64,000 bases of DNA from assembly GCA_039881045.1 (NCBI GenBank), contig JAYWVB010000050.1:62001-126000 (forward strand), written 5' to 3'. Shown here piece after piece: positions 1-11,454 of the stretch (the first letter of the stretch is position 1; each line of letters starts with the position of its first letter). Below the pieces are notes generated by a model. That model ran no database searches and was not told the DNA's origin. It saw only the letters and a list, made by a program, of their open reading frames with translations. This DNA is from Chaetomium olivaceum. Its lineage: Eukaryota; Ascomycota; Sordariomycetes; Sordariales; Chaetomiaceae. The position numbers and the translations under genes are program-made.

Positions 1-1388
1 GATGGTGCGTCCATACCAGGACTGTTGTCGGAACTCAGTCGATGTAGACTCGGTTCATAAACCATTTCTGACGCCTTGGAATTAGATATGCTGGGGCGCC
101 GTCACCGTTGCCCAGGCCTTCATCTCTGGACGGAGTATGTGGGAGCCTGGCCCTGAAAAGATCCGAGACAGCTAACTCCGTTCAGCGGCCTTGGTTGCCA
201 CACGGCTGCTCATGGGATTGCTAGAAGCCGGTTTCTACCCAACAGCGGTCATGTACTTAGCTTCATTCTATTCCCCCTTCGACCTTGCCGTCCGAATCGG
301 GTTGTTCTTCGGCCAGTATGCGATCGCCAGCGCGTTCTCCGGAGCACTATGTAAGTCCTACTTTTACCCGCCTTTGACCGGACTAACGAGAGTAGCCTAC
401 GGCATTTTCCTGATTCCCCAGTCCACCCTAAGGAGTTGGCAGCTCCTCTTTATCTTCGAAGGCATTGCCACTTGCTCCCTGGCCCTGACCGCGTGGTTCT
501 GGCTCCCGACAGGGCCCGGCACTGCGTGGTTCTTGACGCGGAAGGAACGGGCCTTTGCGACTCATCGAATGAGGCTCGAGGATCCAGGGCAGGGCGGGTT
601 GGGTACGCTCACCAGGAGAGACATTGTCGAGACAACCAGGGACTGGAAGCTATGGTTTGCGCTTGCTTTTAACATTTGCGTCAGCGTCCCTGCGAGTGCC
701 TTCTCCGTATTTCTTCCCCTGGTGGTGCAGGGGATGGGGTATCGGGCCATCGAGGCCAACTTGGTAAGTCACCTCGAAGCCGGCTCGGCGTCCGTCCCGT
801 TACCCGCGGTGCGGTGGTGCATGGCGATCGACTAAGCACAGCCAACAGATGTCGGTTCCCCCAGCCGTGTGCGGCGCAATCGGTCTGTACCTGTTCGCAT
901 GGAGCTCGGATCGGCACAGGGAGCGGGGCTACCACATCACGGCTGCCATCGTCATCACCCTGGCCGGGCTCATCGGCGTGGTCACGGCACCCACCCATGC
1001 TGCCAAGTATGTGGGACTGTGCGTCTTCTTGTTCGGCAGCTACGTGCCGCCCCCGCTCACCGTAGCGTGGCTCAGCGGCAACACGCCCGCTCCGGGGAAA
1101 CGCGCCCTCGTTGTGGGCGTCAACGGCTGGGGGAACTTGGCGGGGGTCATCGGGTCGCAATTGTACCGGCCCGAGTACGCGCCCGGGTATCGCGTGCCGT
1201 TTTTTGCGACCCTGGGCTTTGTGGCGGCGGCATTGGCGGGGTTCTTGGCGTACCGAAACACGCTACAGGCGGTCAACCGGCGAAGGGCGGCCATTCTGGC
1301 GTCGAAATCGGCCGAGGAAATCGAGATCGAGAGGAGGGGCGGTGTGAGGTACGCGGACCGAAAGTGGACATTTGTGTACGGCTTGTAA
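1..1388 (+). CDS. MFS transporter, allantoate permease (Dal5-like) family, 5'-partial
   Basis: C-terminal two thirds of a plasma-membrane major facilitator of the anion:cation symporter type, which usually imports organic anions such as allantoate or vitamins. Exons I can place: 86-134 (CWGAVTVAQAFI), 186-350 (ATRLLMGLLEAGFYP, the family's R-x-LLG-x-x-EAGFYP motif), 396-763 and 849-1388. Introns at 135-185, 351-395 and 764-848 have GT-AG ends (GTATGT, GTAAGT, GTAAGT) and keep the frame. Hydrophobic helices run through all exons; the cytoplasmic tail ends RKWTFVYGL. The first exons lie left of the window and bases 1-85 are probably intron plus exon edge. The substrate cannot be told from sequence. 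Confidence 0.85.
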
Positions 1389-1916
1389 CGAACGGACGAA
1401 CGAACGAACGAGAAAACAATTGCATTCTGCCGTCGAAAAGAGTAAAAGAGTAAGTTTGGTGACGCGTGCGTGCATGATCGCTCGAATGCTCGGTGAGGAA
1501 AAGTCGCTGACAATCGAGCGGCCTGCAGATGGACCCCCACTTTGCTGCCTTTTGGTCGCCCAAAACCCTGCGACCGGCTTGATAACAGGCTGTTCGTTCA
1601 TGGTGGTGGTGGTGGCAGCCTTGGCTCGATTGGTCAGGGCACCCCACCCAATCAGCAGCCATGAACTTGGGCGGTTGGGGCCCCGGGCTCGAGCCGGGTG
1701 GCATGGGTGCAGGGTTCAGGATGAGGTGCCGGGCAGTGTTGTCCAGGCGGCCCCACTGCCTAACCTCATTTCCCCCCCGCCAGACACCCGACCTCGCCCC
1801 GTTCCCTCCTCCACCACGGGTACTGACACCGAAAGCTTAAACCCCATCTGCCGCGACATCGTGAAGTTAGTCGATCCGTTCGATTTTCCCTCCCCCCGCG
1901 AACCCGATGCCAGAAC
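1389..1916. other. intergenic region upstream of the Zn2Cys6 regulator
   Basis: No gene recognised. It begins with a short GAAC/GAAT-type tetranucleotide run (about 1388-1410). The following pyrimidine-rich stretch (about 1760-1900) fits the promoter and 5' leader of the downstream regulator. Confidence 0.5.
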
Positions 1917-4440
1917 ATGCCGAGGCCGCCGAATCCATCTGCGAACCTGGACCTCTCATCGACATCGGCGGCGTCGCCGTTGCATCGCCTGCCCGTCAAT
2001 CCCCGCAGGAAGAAGGTCGCGCCCGACGAGAGGAAGCGCGTGGCCACGGCGTGAGTGAGCAATCCGTTCCCGTACTGCCGTCTCCCCGACTGACATTGTT
2101 TTACTTCCCCGCCCCCCAGCTGCAATAGCTGCAATGTGCGCCGCATCAAGTGCAGCGGCGAGCGCCCGTGCCGCCAGTGCACGAGCGCCCAGCGTGACTG
2201 CTTGTACCCGGAGCCCGTCGAGAGGGTAACCATCCCCCGGGCCGAGCTGGAGTCTCTGCGGCGTCGGTGCGCGTCGCTCGAGCGCCACCTGGCCGCCACG
2301 GAGCGCGGTGACCGCCGCCGGGAAGCCCCGCACCAGGTCGGCTCGCCCTCGGCCTCGTCCCGCACGGACACGGCCGACTCGCTGTCCCTCGACGGTGACA
2401 CGCAGCACACGATCCGACCTAGCGGCATCGACGGTCGCATGCTAGCGGACCCTGCCGGCACCTCGCGCTATCTCGGCGAGACGTCTGGCGCGACCTTTCT
2501 CGACACGCTCAAGGAGCTGATCACCACGGCCACGCCCCTGGCCCAGGTGCTGGACGGAGACCCTGGAGAGACCCTCGCTGGCACCGCATTCCTCGGCTCC
2601 GTCGGCCAGTACCAAACGCATGACTCACGCCCAATGGTGCTACCCACCAACGTCGACCCGCTCGCGCTCCCACCCGAGGAGGACATGATCGTCGCCCTGA
2701 GACAAGCCCGCTACTTCATCCAGGACGGTAATGGCGCCTTTCCTAGCGGCGGCATTATGTTTTGGCCGTTCGAGGATGTCCAGAGCATCGTCGCACTTGC
2801 TTCGCTCCCCGCCATCCAAGGCCCCGACGGCCTGAGGCGCCCTGGCCCTCATCATCGTGCCTTGGCCCTGTACCACACGGCGTTTGCCATGGCCCGCCTG
2901 CTGAACCTACGAGACCCCGGCTCCGCCGTCGATGGTCAGCTGGGCGAGGACTATTTTGCGAGGGCCCGCTCGCTCCAGGGCAACCTCCTGGACCGTACCA
3001 CGTACACCATAAGCGACATCGCCGTGCTGGCCCTCATGGCCCTGTATCTGATCGAAAATAACCGCCGAGATGCCGCTTACATGGCTATCAGCAATGCCAT
3101 GGCCATCAGCGTGATGCACGGCCTTCACAAGGGAGGGTCAGGCAACGAGGTTGGCGTTCGGACCTTCTGGACCGTCTACGTGCTGGACAGGTAAGTTTGT
3201 GTAGTAGACACCATGGCAACGTGTCTGTGTCGGAGCTTACGGGATGCTGACTTTGTCTAGGTGGCTGGGCTGTGTTATGGGCCGACCGCCCACGACTCCG
3301 GACGACGCCATCACGCTTCCGCTTCCCCGTGAATGCTCGTAAGTCTCCTCCCACCCATACGTCTATTCCGCGCCTTGCTGACTTCTCGCAGTGGCCTTCC
3401 CTCCTCTGCCGGACTGCGTGCTCACGTGGAGTTGTGCAAGATCTCGGACTACATCGTTTACAGTAGCTACCGCGAGGCCGGGTTGCCGGATCTGCTAACA
3501 AACGCGACCGTCCGTGTCGGCAAGGCGCTGGAAATGCTCTCGAAGTGGCGCGAGAATCTGCCAGACGCACTCCGGCTCCCATCGGATCCCCTGACGCTCA
3601 TACCTGTCGACCTGTTTACGCAGGCCGCTTCGTTCGGACAAGGCCCGGCCAGCCTGCTGACCGGCGCAGCCAGCTTTGGACAGGACCGAGCATGCTGGGC
3701 ATTGCACATGAGCTACAACCAGGTGAGCCGACAAGGCGTCCGGTGTGGTAGGAAATGCTAATGAGTCACAGTTGGTCATCCTTGCGGTGCGCCCGGCGAT
3801 GCTCATGGCGGTATGGAAGGCTGTTGCGAGCATTGTCTGCATCGACCAGCCCTTCGACATCGAGATCATGCACTCGCAAATCGAACCGATTCGCGCCTGT
3901 AGCGATGCTGCGCGACGCAACCTCCGGCTCGGCCGGCTCATGTGTCTACAAAGTCCGCGACAGAAGCTCTTGTTGGGAGATCTTCACAACATATTCAACG
4001 CGGCCATCGTGCTCACGATGCATCAAATGGTGTTTGTGAACCTCCGAACGCAGGATCTGGATGATGTGGGGTGGGCCAGCGAGGTGTTTGAGACGGAAGC
4101 CAAAACGGGCAACGAGTATGCCAAGGATTGTGCGCGCGTGTTGCAGGACCTGAAATACCTTGCTCAGCAGCTGCGGAACCCAATCCACGACCCAGACACG
4201 AAGCATGTTCTCATGTCCGGCGAAGGCGCGCTCCGCGACCTGCTGGCCGACGACGTGACAGTGGCGGACATGATGGATGAGGGTACCGAGAATGCAGCGG
4301 CCCCTAACGGGGACCGGGACTCGCCGAGGAACCAAGCAAACCGCGGCGGGCTGTACCAAGGGGTGGCAGACATCTACCAGACGCTGTCGTGTTGGTGGCA
4401 GGCGGACTACATGCAGTTCTACAATACCTTTCTTTCCTAG
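1917..4440 (+). CDS. Zn2Cys6 transcription factor with fungal-specific regulatory domain
   Basis: Nuclear DNA-binding regulator. The start ATG at 1917 opens a 44-codon exon (1917-2050) rich in basic residues; the intron 2051-2119 is removed just before the first zinc cysteine. Exon 2 (2120-3190) begins with the cluster CNSCNVRRIKCSGERPCRQC, followed by a sixth Cys after TSAQRD: spacing C-x2-C-x6-C-x5-C-x2-C-x6-C, the binuclear zinc pattern. A Leu/Arg-rich linker (ELESLRRRCASLERHL) looks like a short dimerisation coiled coil. The middle-homology (Fungal_trans) region carries TFWTVYVLDRWLGCVMGRP across intron 3191-3260. Further introns 3339-3391 and 3723-3771 (branch site GCTAATG) keep the frame. 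Exon 5 (3772-4440) ends QFYNTFLS. The gene looks intact; its targets are unknown, and no metabolic cluster surrounds it. Confidence 0.92.
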
Positions 4441-4556
4441 TTGGGCCCGGCTTGGGGCGGCGGTATTGGGGCGGTCTTGTTCAGTTGCGCAAGCTAGATA
4501 CCATGATGCTTTCTTTGCTGTATGAACTGGAATCGCTGTTTTGGCCTAGGAGCGCC

Positions 4557-6243
4557 TTACAAGCTCCCAAAGAAGCGCCTCTCCTCGGTCTCGAGCCTCG
4601 CCGAGTGCTCTGCAATCTGCTGTACTGTCCACTCGCCAGATTCAGTGATGTACGTGTCGATCAGGCGTGCCTGCACCCACTCGAAGAAGACATTCCGGAC
4701 TTCCACCTTGATCGTGCGGTTGGGGTCAGACGAGTCTACGTCCTTGAGTGCGTTGCGGACCCATGGGCTGTTGTACTGTGATTGCCAAGCATGGCGAACC
4801 CCAGAGGGGTCGTTGTCTTCAACGATGTGATCTTCCGGCCGTCCAGGGAGCGCAATTTTTCCGGAGTCCGCCAGCACGACGATGCGAGCTGTGGGAGAGA
4901 CGTGTCTTGCGCTTAGTACGGTGGGTAGCGAGCCCGTCTTATTGCTAACGTCACCACACGAAGCGATGCGGTCACCTCCGAGTACTACCAAGTCGATGTT
5001 GGACGACGCGAGGGCTGCAGAGGCGTCCGTGTAAAGTGTTATGCTATGTGCCGCAGTTGTTGGGGGCGCAGCGGCGGACAAATCCTCAACCAGATGCCCA
5101 GCCAGCGATACACCCTCGTACAGTGGGCGGGATTCGAGGATGTGGAAGTGTACATGAAAGTTGGACTCCAGAGCCACATGTCGTAGGGCTTGCCGAATTG
5201 TCGAACTTTCCGAGATCGTTAGGATGGAAATTGGTTGGTGCGAGTCCCGTCTAAAACGGAAGGCCGTCTCAAGGTAGGCGGCGAAAGCTCGTGAGATCAG
5301 GTCCGCCGATTCTTGCCTTGCTACAATCTGGGCGTCTAGTTCGCAAAGAGTGGCGTCCCGCCACTGGCCCGCATCTTGACCCTTTTCTAGCACCCGCTCA
5401 ATTTTCGCCAGCACAGCGAACAGGGCGCTCATGATGGGCGCTCCCATGCTCTCCCTGCCGTTCTTCCACAGATGCCAGGCCACAAACCGCACCGTTTCCC
5501 ACCATTCATCCAGTTCGCAACCTCCTGCATTCATCTCAACGACCACTCCTCTCAACGTCTGCAGTGCCGCGTCCGCCAGTTGCCGAGCACCGCGCTCGTG
5601 GTCATGAGCCAGCGCTTCCAGCCCACGGGAAAGCACCCCGCCTGCCGCCGGTCCGAGGTCCTCTTCGAACCACACGCGCCGCAGGCTCTCCGCCAGCTGG
5701 GGCACCCCATTTAAACCCCCCAGCCCACTACCACTGATAACGGTGCCAGGATCGTGCCAGTTCCACCCCTCATGTTCCCAGTCGATGCGGATCCGCTCCT
5801 CGTCCGCGGGCGTCTTGAGGCGGAACAGGAACGGGAAGATGGTCCACTCACGGCGAACGGAGGCATCCTGAAAGGTGTACTTTTTGCCCTGGCGGAGAAG
5901 GGACAGCGAAGTAGGTGTGAGAGTGGTCTCCTCGGCCAGCTCGCGCCAGGCTGCGGCTAGCGGTGATGCGTCAGCCACGTCGACACTGCCAGATATTGGG
6001 GCGAGATGATGACTGTGTCCGGGTCAGTTTCTATAGATATCGGGTGTTGATCCCACCATGCTAGGTGTGGTGGTAGACGGAGCCTAGCTTCCATCGTAGC
6101 CCGTCGGCTTACCGGTACGTTGACACCTTGTCGCTGCGTCGAAACAACGCAACCCGGGGCTGGCTATCGTCCAGTTTTAGAATAAAACAAGATATAACGG
6201 ACCGCTTCTTCCATTCACTTGTAGCGCTGGTGGTGGGTGTCAT
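4557..6243 (-). CDS. NUDIX hydrolase / eIF2B-alpha-like (IF-2B) fusion protein
   Basis: Two-exon gene. Exon 1 (6243-6113) starts MTPTTSATSEWKKRS and holds the first NUDIX strand (ISCFILKLDDSQPRVALFRR). Intron 6112-6013 is GTAAG...ACACAG. Exon 2 (6012-4557) completes the NUDIX box: ISGSVDVADASPLAAAWREL then AEETTL, close to the G-x5-E-x7-REUxEExGU pattern, although the first glutamate position is not obvious. The C-terminal half is an IF-2B/ribose-phosphate isomerase-type Rossmann domain, with VVLGGDRIASCGDVSNKTGS as the family's GAD-x-I...NK-x-GT signature. NUDIX fused to IF-2B is a known fungal architecture, annotated as eIF-2B-family, but its reaction is not established; the IF-2B half could be a sugar-phosphate isomerase rather than a translation factor. 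Total about 530 residues, reading frame intact. Confidence 0.88.
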
Positions 6244-7421
6244 TGTTGAAGTATCCGAGGTGAATCTTACACGCCATTCGACGGGAAAACCATGTTTGAG
6301 GTTTGTTCGGACGCGGTTTGGGCGGCGGCTTTGATAACTAAGGTATGTATGTACCTCGCCAACTACCCCGCAGAGAAGATGAAACGGACCTTCCATGCCA
6401 AGCCCCCAAGCACCGATCATGACGCCAGCGACCACAAGGTGTTGGGGATGTGAAAGCTACTCCGTCTCTGCGTCACCATCGATACCATTCCATTGCTCCA
6501 CATCGGCGCCTCTGACTTGTGACCTCTAACACGTATTTTGCAAACAGTCGGGAACAAGACACACCACTTCCTCTCCCATTGCGTGGACCTACAGTGATTA
6601 GATAAGATGTGCCATCATCTTAATGACGACCAAGGTCCGGATGTCCGTTGGCGGCCCATCTCACTTTGTCGCTTCGGGGCTTGTTGCGGTAAGTCGCTCA
6701 TCATGACCATCCCTGCTGTCGGATTACAAGTCATCGTTGTTCTTTCACGGCGGAAGCCGGAATGGAAACCGTTACATCTTCAAATCCTCGACGACGACCA
6801 ATGCTGGCTTATGGACTGAAGATTCAGATGCCTGCGAGATTGATTAACATCACCCGAGACTCAGCGATCAAGCTGCACTACAATCTGCACCTGTTCAATA
6901 CGCGAGATGTCAAAGACCTGGCTAAATAAGTAAGCACGCAGAGGTCGACCTCGATGATGAGGTAGCCGAGCTTTATTTCGAGGTGATAGCCTAGATCCGC
7001 CGCCGTCGTGCCGGCAAGCAGCCAAGGCACTACTACACGGAAGCCCCGGGACACCTCAAGTGGTCTGACTATCCGGGAACGGCAAAATGGGGAGACAGCC
7101 TGTCCTTTGGTAACAGGCCCCTTGTCAGGCTCATAAATTGGACGAGTTAATAAGCACGAGGATGGCAGGTTTATTAGCGTTTACACTTTCTTTTGATGTG
7201 GGCTTTCCTTCAGTGTTTAGTTTCTGGTTTTGGTCTTTTGGTTTTGGGTCTGTGCTACTGGGAACAAAGTGATGAGTCGAACCTGAAGCCCCAATCGTTC
7301 CTGACCGGACCTCCGTAAGGTCCGCGGAGCATTGTGTGAGACATACCTATATAGCCCGGATATGCTGTTCCCATCCATTCTCCTCAACCCACACAACCCT
7401 GTTCACTATCACCGAGGCACA
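6244..7421. other. intergenic region without recognised gene
   Basis: About 1.2 kb between the divergent NUDIX/IF-2B gene and the small secreted-protein gene. Only short open frames occur, without domain character. It should hold both promoters. Confidence 0.45.
7348..7353 (+). promoter_or_regulatory. TATA-box candidate
   Basis: The motif CTATATAG lies about 70 nt upstream of the ATG at 7422, a plausible position for a fungal TATA element driving the secreted-protein gene. Sequence match only. Confidence 0.4.
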
Positions 7422-8043
7422 ATGAGGCCACACGAGGCTCTAACCCTATTCATATTGGGCCATGCCGCCGCGGCGGATGCGGCCCCGCCGCTCAACATCA
7501 CGGCACTCTCTTCCCGTGATGGGTATTCGGTGCTCGAGTGCTGGCAGCTGTCGACCGCTGCGGTCGACTACATGTCGGCGGCCAACTATGCCCTCGGCAA
7601 CACCACCGCGGCTACATGGTCTCGGATAGAACCGCGTACAAACGCCGGCGAGGCTTGGGCGCCGCACGTGCAGTGAGCTTTTGATCTGGGAAATCAACAG
7701 CGAGGCTTGACTGACTTGGGCGAGATTCTCGGTCGTCCTTAACGGGTTGTTAAGGATCACGGCACCCTGTCCTGCTACACCTGACCGTCCCGACAATCAC
7801 TCCATGGTCATTTCGGATGGCCCAGCGGGAGAAGGGCGCCCGGAAATGGAGGTGGCATACGTGATGCCTGGTACCATGCGGTCGTCGCTGCTGATTGTAG
7901 TAGACCTCAGGTCTGCTAGCGCCATCGCGGGCCATTTCACCGAGTTCCCGAGTGATGAGCCTACGGTTCTAATCCAGGTCCCGTTCGAAGGCAACAAGAT
8001 TCCGGATCACACAATTCTTCACAGAGGGTCCTGCCGCGAATGA
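7422..8043 (+). CDS. small secreted cupin-like protein
   Basis: Two exons, 7422-7672 and 7725-8043, joined across GTGAGC...GCGAG to give ...EAWAPHVQFSVVLNGLLRIT. The N-terminus MRPHEALTLFILGHAAAADA is a likely signal peptide. The mature part, ITALSSRDGYSVLECWQLST, then SVVLNGLLRITAPC, MRSSLLIVVDL, TEFPSDEPTVLIQVPFE and ending HTILHRGSC, matches the layout of an abundant uncharacterised ascomycete family of small secreted, predicted cupin-fold proteins (from memory). Three Cys are visible (Cys in LECW, in APCP and in the final GSC). Several N-glycosylation sequons (NIT, NTT) fit secretion. The function is unknown in the family; a role at the cell surface or in the extracellular matrix is only a guess. 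Confidence 0.75.
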
Positions 8044-8144
8044 TAAGCCGATGTGCCTTGCTCGAATTGAGAACGCGATCGTTCCGATTTGAGATTATCC
8101 GATATAAAACATACAAATATCATTCTTGCTCCGATGCTCTGGTG

Positions 8145-8564
8145 CTAAGAGGTATCAATGACAAAAGAATCGACCAAACTGCCCCGATGTTCCGAAAACC
8201 ATCCTGCCCAGGAACGCAATGACCAACCACCTAGTTTCCTGCTCCCCCACGACCCGTCAAGAAAGCCCGTACTTCCCACCTCCTCCTTGTGCACGGGCTT
8301 AGCCGTGGCCGCTCCGTAATCAATTAATCCGTCGCCTGAGCCGGCACGGGACCTCTGCGTATCGGCAGTGCTGCTGAGGTCGTTTCGTTCCGCGCGGCCG
8401 GCGTCCTGAGATTCTACTGGTGGTGAAATCTGGGGCTGGTTTTGTCCAGCCGAGGCACGGTCGGGGTAAGGCCCTCTGGTGTGAGCGTCGTATGTCTCGA
8501 CGGTTGCTTGTTCGCGCCGTTTGGGGATAATGGCATCCTTGATGGCTTCTATAATGTCTGACAT
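8145..8564 (-). CDS. hypothetical small hydrophilic protein
   Basis: 139-residue open frame from an ATG at 8564 (MSDIIEAIKDAIIPKRREQ). The N-terminal amphipathic helix is followed by a low-complexity Ser/Gly/Asp/Ala-rich middle and a Trp-rich end (GSWGSRKLGGWSLRSWAGWF). I recognise no domain. The leader upstream on this strand is AT-richer than the coding part. It overlaps no other gene and converges on the secreted-protein gene with about 100 nt between stop codons. It may be a lineage-specific protein or a chance frame. Confidence 0.45.
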   Translation of the reverse strand: MSDIIEAIKDAIIPKRREQATVETYDAHTRGPYPDRASAGQNQPQISPPVESQDAGRAERNDLSSTADTQRSRAGSGDGLIDYGAATAKPVHKEEVGSTGFLDGSWGSRKLGGWSLRSWAGWFSEHRGSLVDSFVIDTS

Positions 8565-9388
8565 GGCGGACTGAGGTGGTTGGCTTGGTAGTGGTATGAT
8601 TTTATCCTTTGTGATATGCGTTTTATTGTTGTGTTCTGTTGGTGGTTTATATTTATCGCTTGGGAGCAGTTGTATGGAAGAACACCCGCGGCGTCGTGAT
8701 GTCATACCTCGCCGCTGCTGCTTCGAGCTGGCATTGGACCCCTGGTGCCCCCTTGCACGTGCCCTTGATCTCCCCCTGCTCCACCTCCAAATTCTGACTG
8801 TACAGATTAGGTATACATTGAGAGGATGCCAAGGCAAGGCAGGTGATGTCAGATCCCCTTGAACGTGTCCCGAAGATCAAAGAGGCCTCGCATGCATGAA
8901 TAGGGGATTCTGCCCTACAGCACATCTCCGGGTCCGCCTGCAAACGTGCCTCGTATAATTAGACCAGTAACCAGCTACCTGTTACTGTGCCACAATAAAT
9001 ACTCCCCGTGGCCCCCAAATATGGATCGAGGGAGTGGGCTGTGAACCGCGCTTAGCTCCATCGGTTGAATGCCAGGCCGTCTTTCGCCAATGGTAGGCGC
9101 ACTCCATGGCCGCCAAGGGAAACACAGCGTCGAAGGGGTCGACTCAGGGTTGCACCAAACTTTCGAATGACATGCAAACGGCAATCACGGCTCGGATTAA
9201 GGACACAAAGGAAAGTAGAGCCCCTACAAATAGAAATGTAAGCCGTAAAATTGTGGCCCTGAAATGTCCCTGAATCTGATCTGACCACGGATTTATATTT
9301 GACCATCGCTATTGCCACCTATTGATTGCAAAGACGGAAGCAACCCTTGGAGGGCCACCACTACCACGACTCCTATCCCACTCTCAAA
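8565..9388. other. intergenic region without recognised gene
   Basis: About 0.8 kb between divergently transcribed genes. I see only promoter-like sequence and short shadow frames. Confidence 0.4.
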
Positions 9389-9970
9389 ATGCAAAAAGAC
9401 GAGCAGCAACCCCAAGCCGCCCCTGCGGCAGCGGACATCGAGGCCGCGCCCCCGCCATACGCTCCAAGGGGAGCCGACGAGCCGACATACCCCAACCAAA
9501 CCCCTAGCCAACAACCGGCGCCCGTGAAAGACATGCCGACAGACCTGAACGCACATCAACCGCATTCTACGGCACCGATGGCGGCGCAACAGGCAGTCCC
9601 CGGTGTAATTCCCATTAACCAACTCGGGGACCGCCCGCAGTGGATCGACTGCCCTTTTTGCAACCAGCGAACTATGACGAGGGTCGCCACGGAGGGCACA
9701 TCGATGCAAATGTGAGTCCACGTTGCTGTTGACCGTTGTGGCTTGCTCTTGATGCCCCCGCTGACATGGACTTGTTGAAACAGTGTTGCCGGTGTCCTCT
9801 GTTGCCTTCTCTGTGTCTGCCTGGCCTGCGTCCCTTGCATGGCCCACTGGTTCGAGGAAACCAACTACTTCTGCTCGAAGTGCCATAACAAAGTCGCCAC
9901 GCGGCCCGAGAGTGGCATGATAATTGTTCACGCGCCCGTTACTGTCGTGCCGTCTAAGCACGCGGCATGA
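9389..9970 (+). CDS. LITAF/PIG7-like membrane-associated zinc-ribbon protein
   Basis: Two exons, 9389-9711 and 9784-9970, with intron GTGAGT...AACAG. The roughly 90-residue N-terminus is Pro/Gln/Ala-rich and disordered, with a PPPY motif (AAPPPYAPRG) that could bind WW domains of Nedd4/Rsp5-type ligases. The C-terminal LITAF-like domain has a first knuckle CPFCNQR, a membrane-inserting hydrophobic, Cys-rich stretch (VAGVLCCLLCVCLACVPC) and a second knuckle FCSKCHNKVAT. Two CxxC pairs flanking a hydrophobic segment define this family, which associates with the cytosolic face of endosomal or plasma membranes. The order and spacing fit well; length (about 169 residues) is typical. Confidence 0.88.
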
Positions 9971-10139
9971 TCCGGCTGGCTGGGGAGAGTTAAATGGTCC
10001 GGGGATTCATCAGTTAGCTGGTGGTTGGATCAAGCGTAATATCTTTGCTTTCTTCTTGTTCGAATCACACATAGGATACCCGATATTTGAAGACCCATTA
10101 CCGGCTTTCGCCGGCACCCACATCTTCTACCGGCCCATT

Positions 10140-10610
10140 CTACTGTCCGCTCCCATCAAGTGAATAAAGCACCTCGAACCGCTCGCACAGCACGATGCTA
10201 TCTTCTCCAAAGGTCTCCCCGCCCTCCTGTCGGCGATAGAAGTCGAAATGACCCGTCCGGTACGCCTCGTAGTCGCCCTCGGCCTCGGCGAGCGCAAAAC
10301 CCTCATCGACATCGCGAAACAGACACTGGACGAGCGACGTGGTCCGCATCAGCGCCCGTGGCCGCCCGGCGCCGTCGAGGATTACCGACAGGTCGCCCAC
10401 GCCCCAATGCAGCGGCTCCGGCACCGGCCAGGACGTGGCCGCCGACTTTTTGCCTTGTATGGCGAGACGAAGTCGCTGGTCGGCGAGCGCGGGGGACGAG
10501 CCGCCAAAGTGGAAGACGTCTTTAGGTGCGGGGAGGGTGCGGCCCACCGCGGATGAAGCGCCGGCCATGAAGGCGACGATGTCGGAGCGGGAAGGGTCGA
10601 TGGACGACAT
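10140..10610 (-). CDS. ASCH-domain protein
   Basis: Intronless 156-residue protein starting MSSIDPSRSDIVAFM. It follows the ASCH fold pattern: FHFGGSSPALADQRLRLAIQ, then GKKSAATSWPV, GVGDLSVILDGAGRPRALM, and FRDVDEGFALAEAEGDYEAY. The conserved G-x-K-x-(A)T motif and the acidic DVDEGFA-x-xEGD segment are both present. ASCH proteins have a PUA-like beta-barrel that binds RNA or nucleotides; some bacterial members are hydrolases or RNases, and the fungal ones are mostly uncharacterised. Full length for the single-domain class. Confidence 0.85.
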   Translation of the reverse strand: MSSIDPSRSDIVAFMAGASSAVGRTLPAPKDVFHFGGSSPALADQRLRLAIQGKKSAATSWPVPEPLHWGVGDLSVILDGAGRPRALMRTTSLVQCLFRDVDEGFALAEAEGDYEAYRTGHFDFYRRQEGGETFGEDSIVLCERFEVLYSLDGSGQ

Positions 10611-11454
10611 TGCCCGTGATGAAAGACGTTATGTGTGGGCTTGGTAGTTTAAGATTGGCTAGGCGGTCCAAATTGGGGAGAATATTGTTGTTTTTGTTGT
10701 TGTTGTGGTGGTGGTGGTGGTGGTGGATGGATGAAAAGAGCGCAACGGTGATTTCACCTGCGTACTTATAGGTGGGTATTACCGGAAGCACTAACACTCG
10801 GTAACTACCAAGCCATGCCGCGTCCCGGCGAGACGGATCTGGTTTCGGCGAGACTCTGGAGTCACAGCGCTCTCGACCAAAGTCCAGCCCGTCGGTCAGA
10901 CAAATTTGGTCTAGGCCCATAGAGTCACACTGTTCTCAACACGACAAGTCAAACCCCGCATCATTTATGCTGCGCTGTTGATTATGTTCTCTTTTTCCTT
11001 TGTTTCCCTTCTGCTCCTTACTGAGCCTTTCCATCATTTTTCTTCTTGTACTATAATTTTGTTTTCATTTGTTTTCTTATTTCAGCATTTCTTTCCTCTC
11101 TTGTTCTTTCTTAATAACACTCTTCTTTTCCCTTCTCTCTTCTTTCTCCTCTTTAACTTGGAATCCATTCTCTGTGCACAGAAACTGTTTGGCCAAGTAC
11201 CTTCGGATTTAATACGAGTTGGTGATCTATGATTGACCTCACCAAGAAATCGGCGGTGGAGGAGGGAGGCCACAGTCAATATTATTCAAGAGTTATCAAA
11301 GGACTGCGCGTGATATAGTTACGGATCGGAAGGCATTGAAGATGGCAGTAGACTATACACATCTGCACCCTCCGAGAATTCACGAGGCGAATTAGCGTTT
11401 CCAACAGCAGGTTACATTATCACATCCCCATGGACCCTAAATTGGCCAGAGAAT
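10611..11454. other. intergenic region with simple repeats
   Basis: Holds a GTT/GTG microsatellite (about 10684-10732) and a long T/C-rich stretch on the plus strand (about 10980-11160). The second is rich in TTCTT and TTTTC tracts. No gene recognised. Confidence 0.5.
10684..10732. repeat. trinucleotide microsatellite (TTG/GTG)n
   Basis: TTG repeats pass directly into at least six GTG units. Confidence 0.8.
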
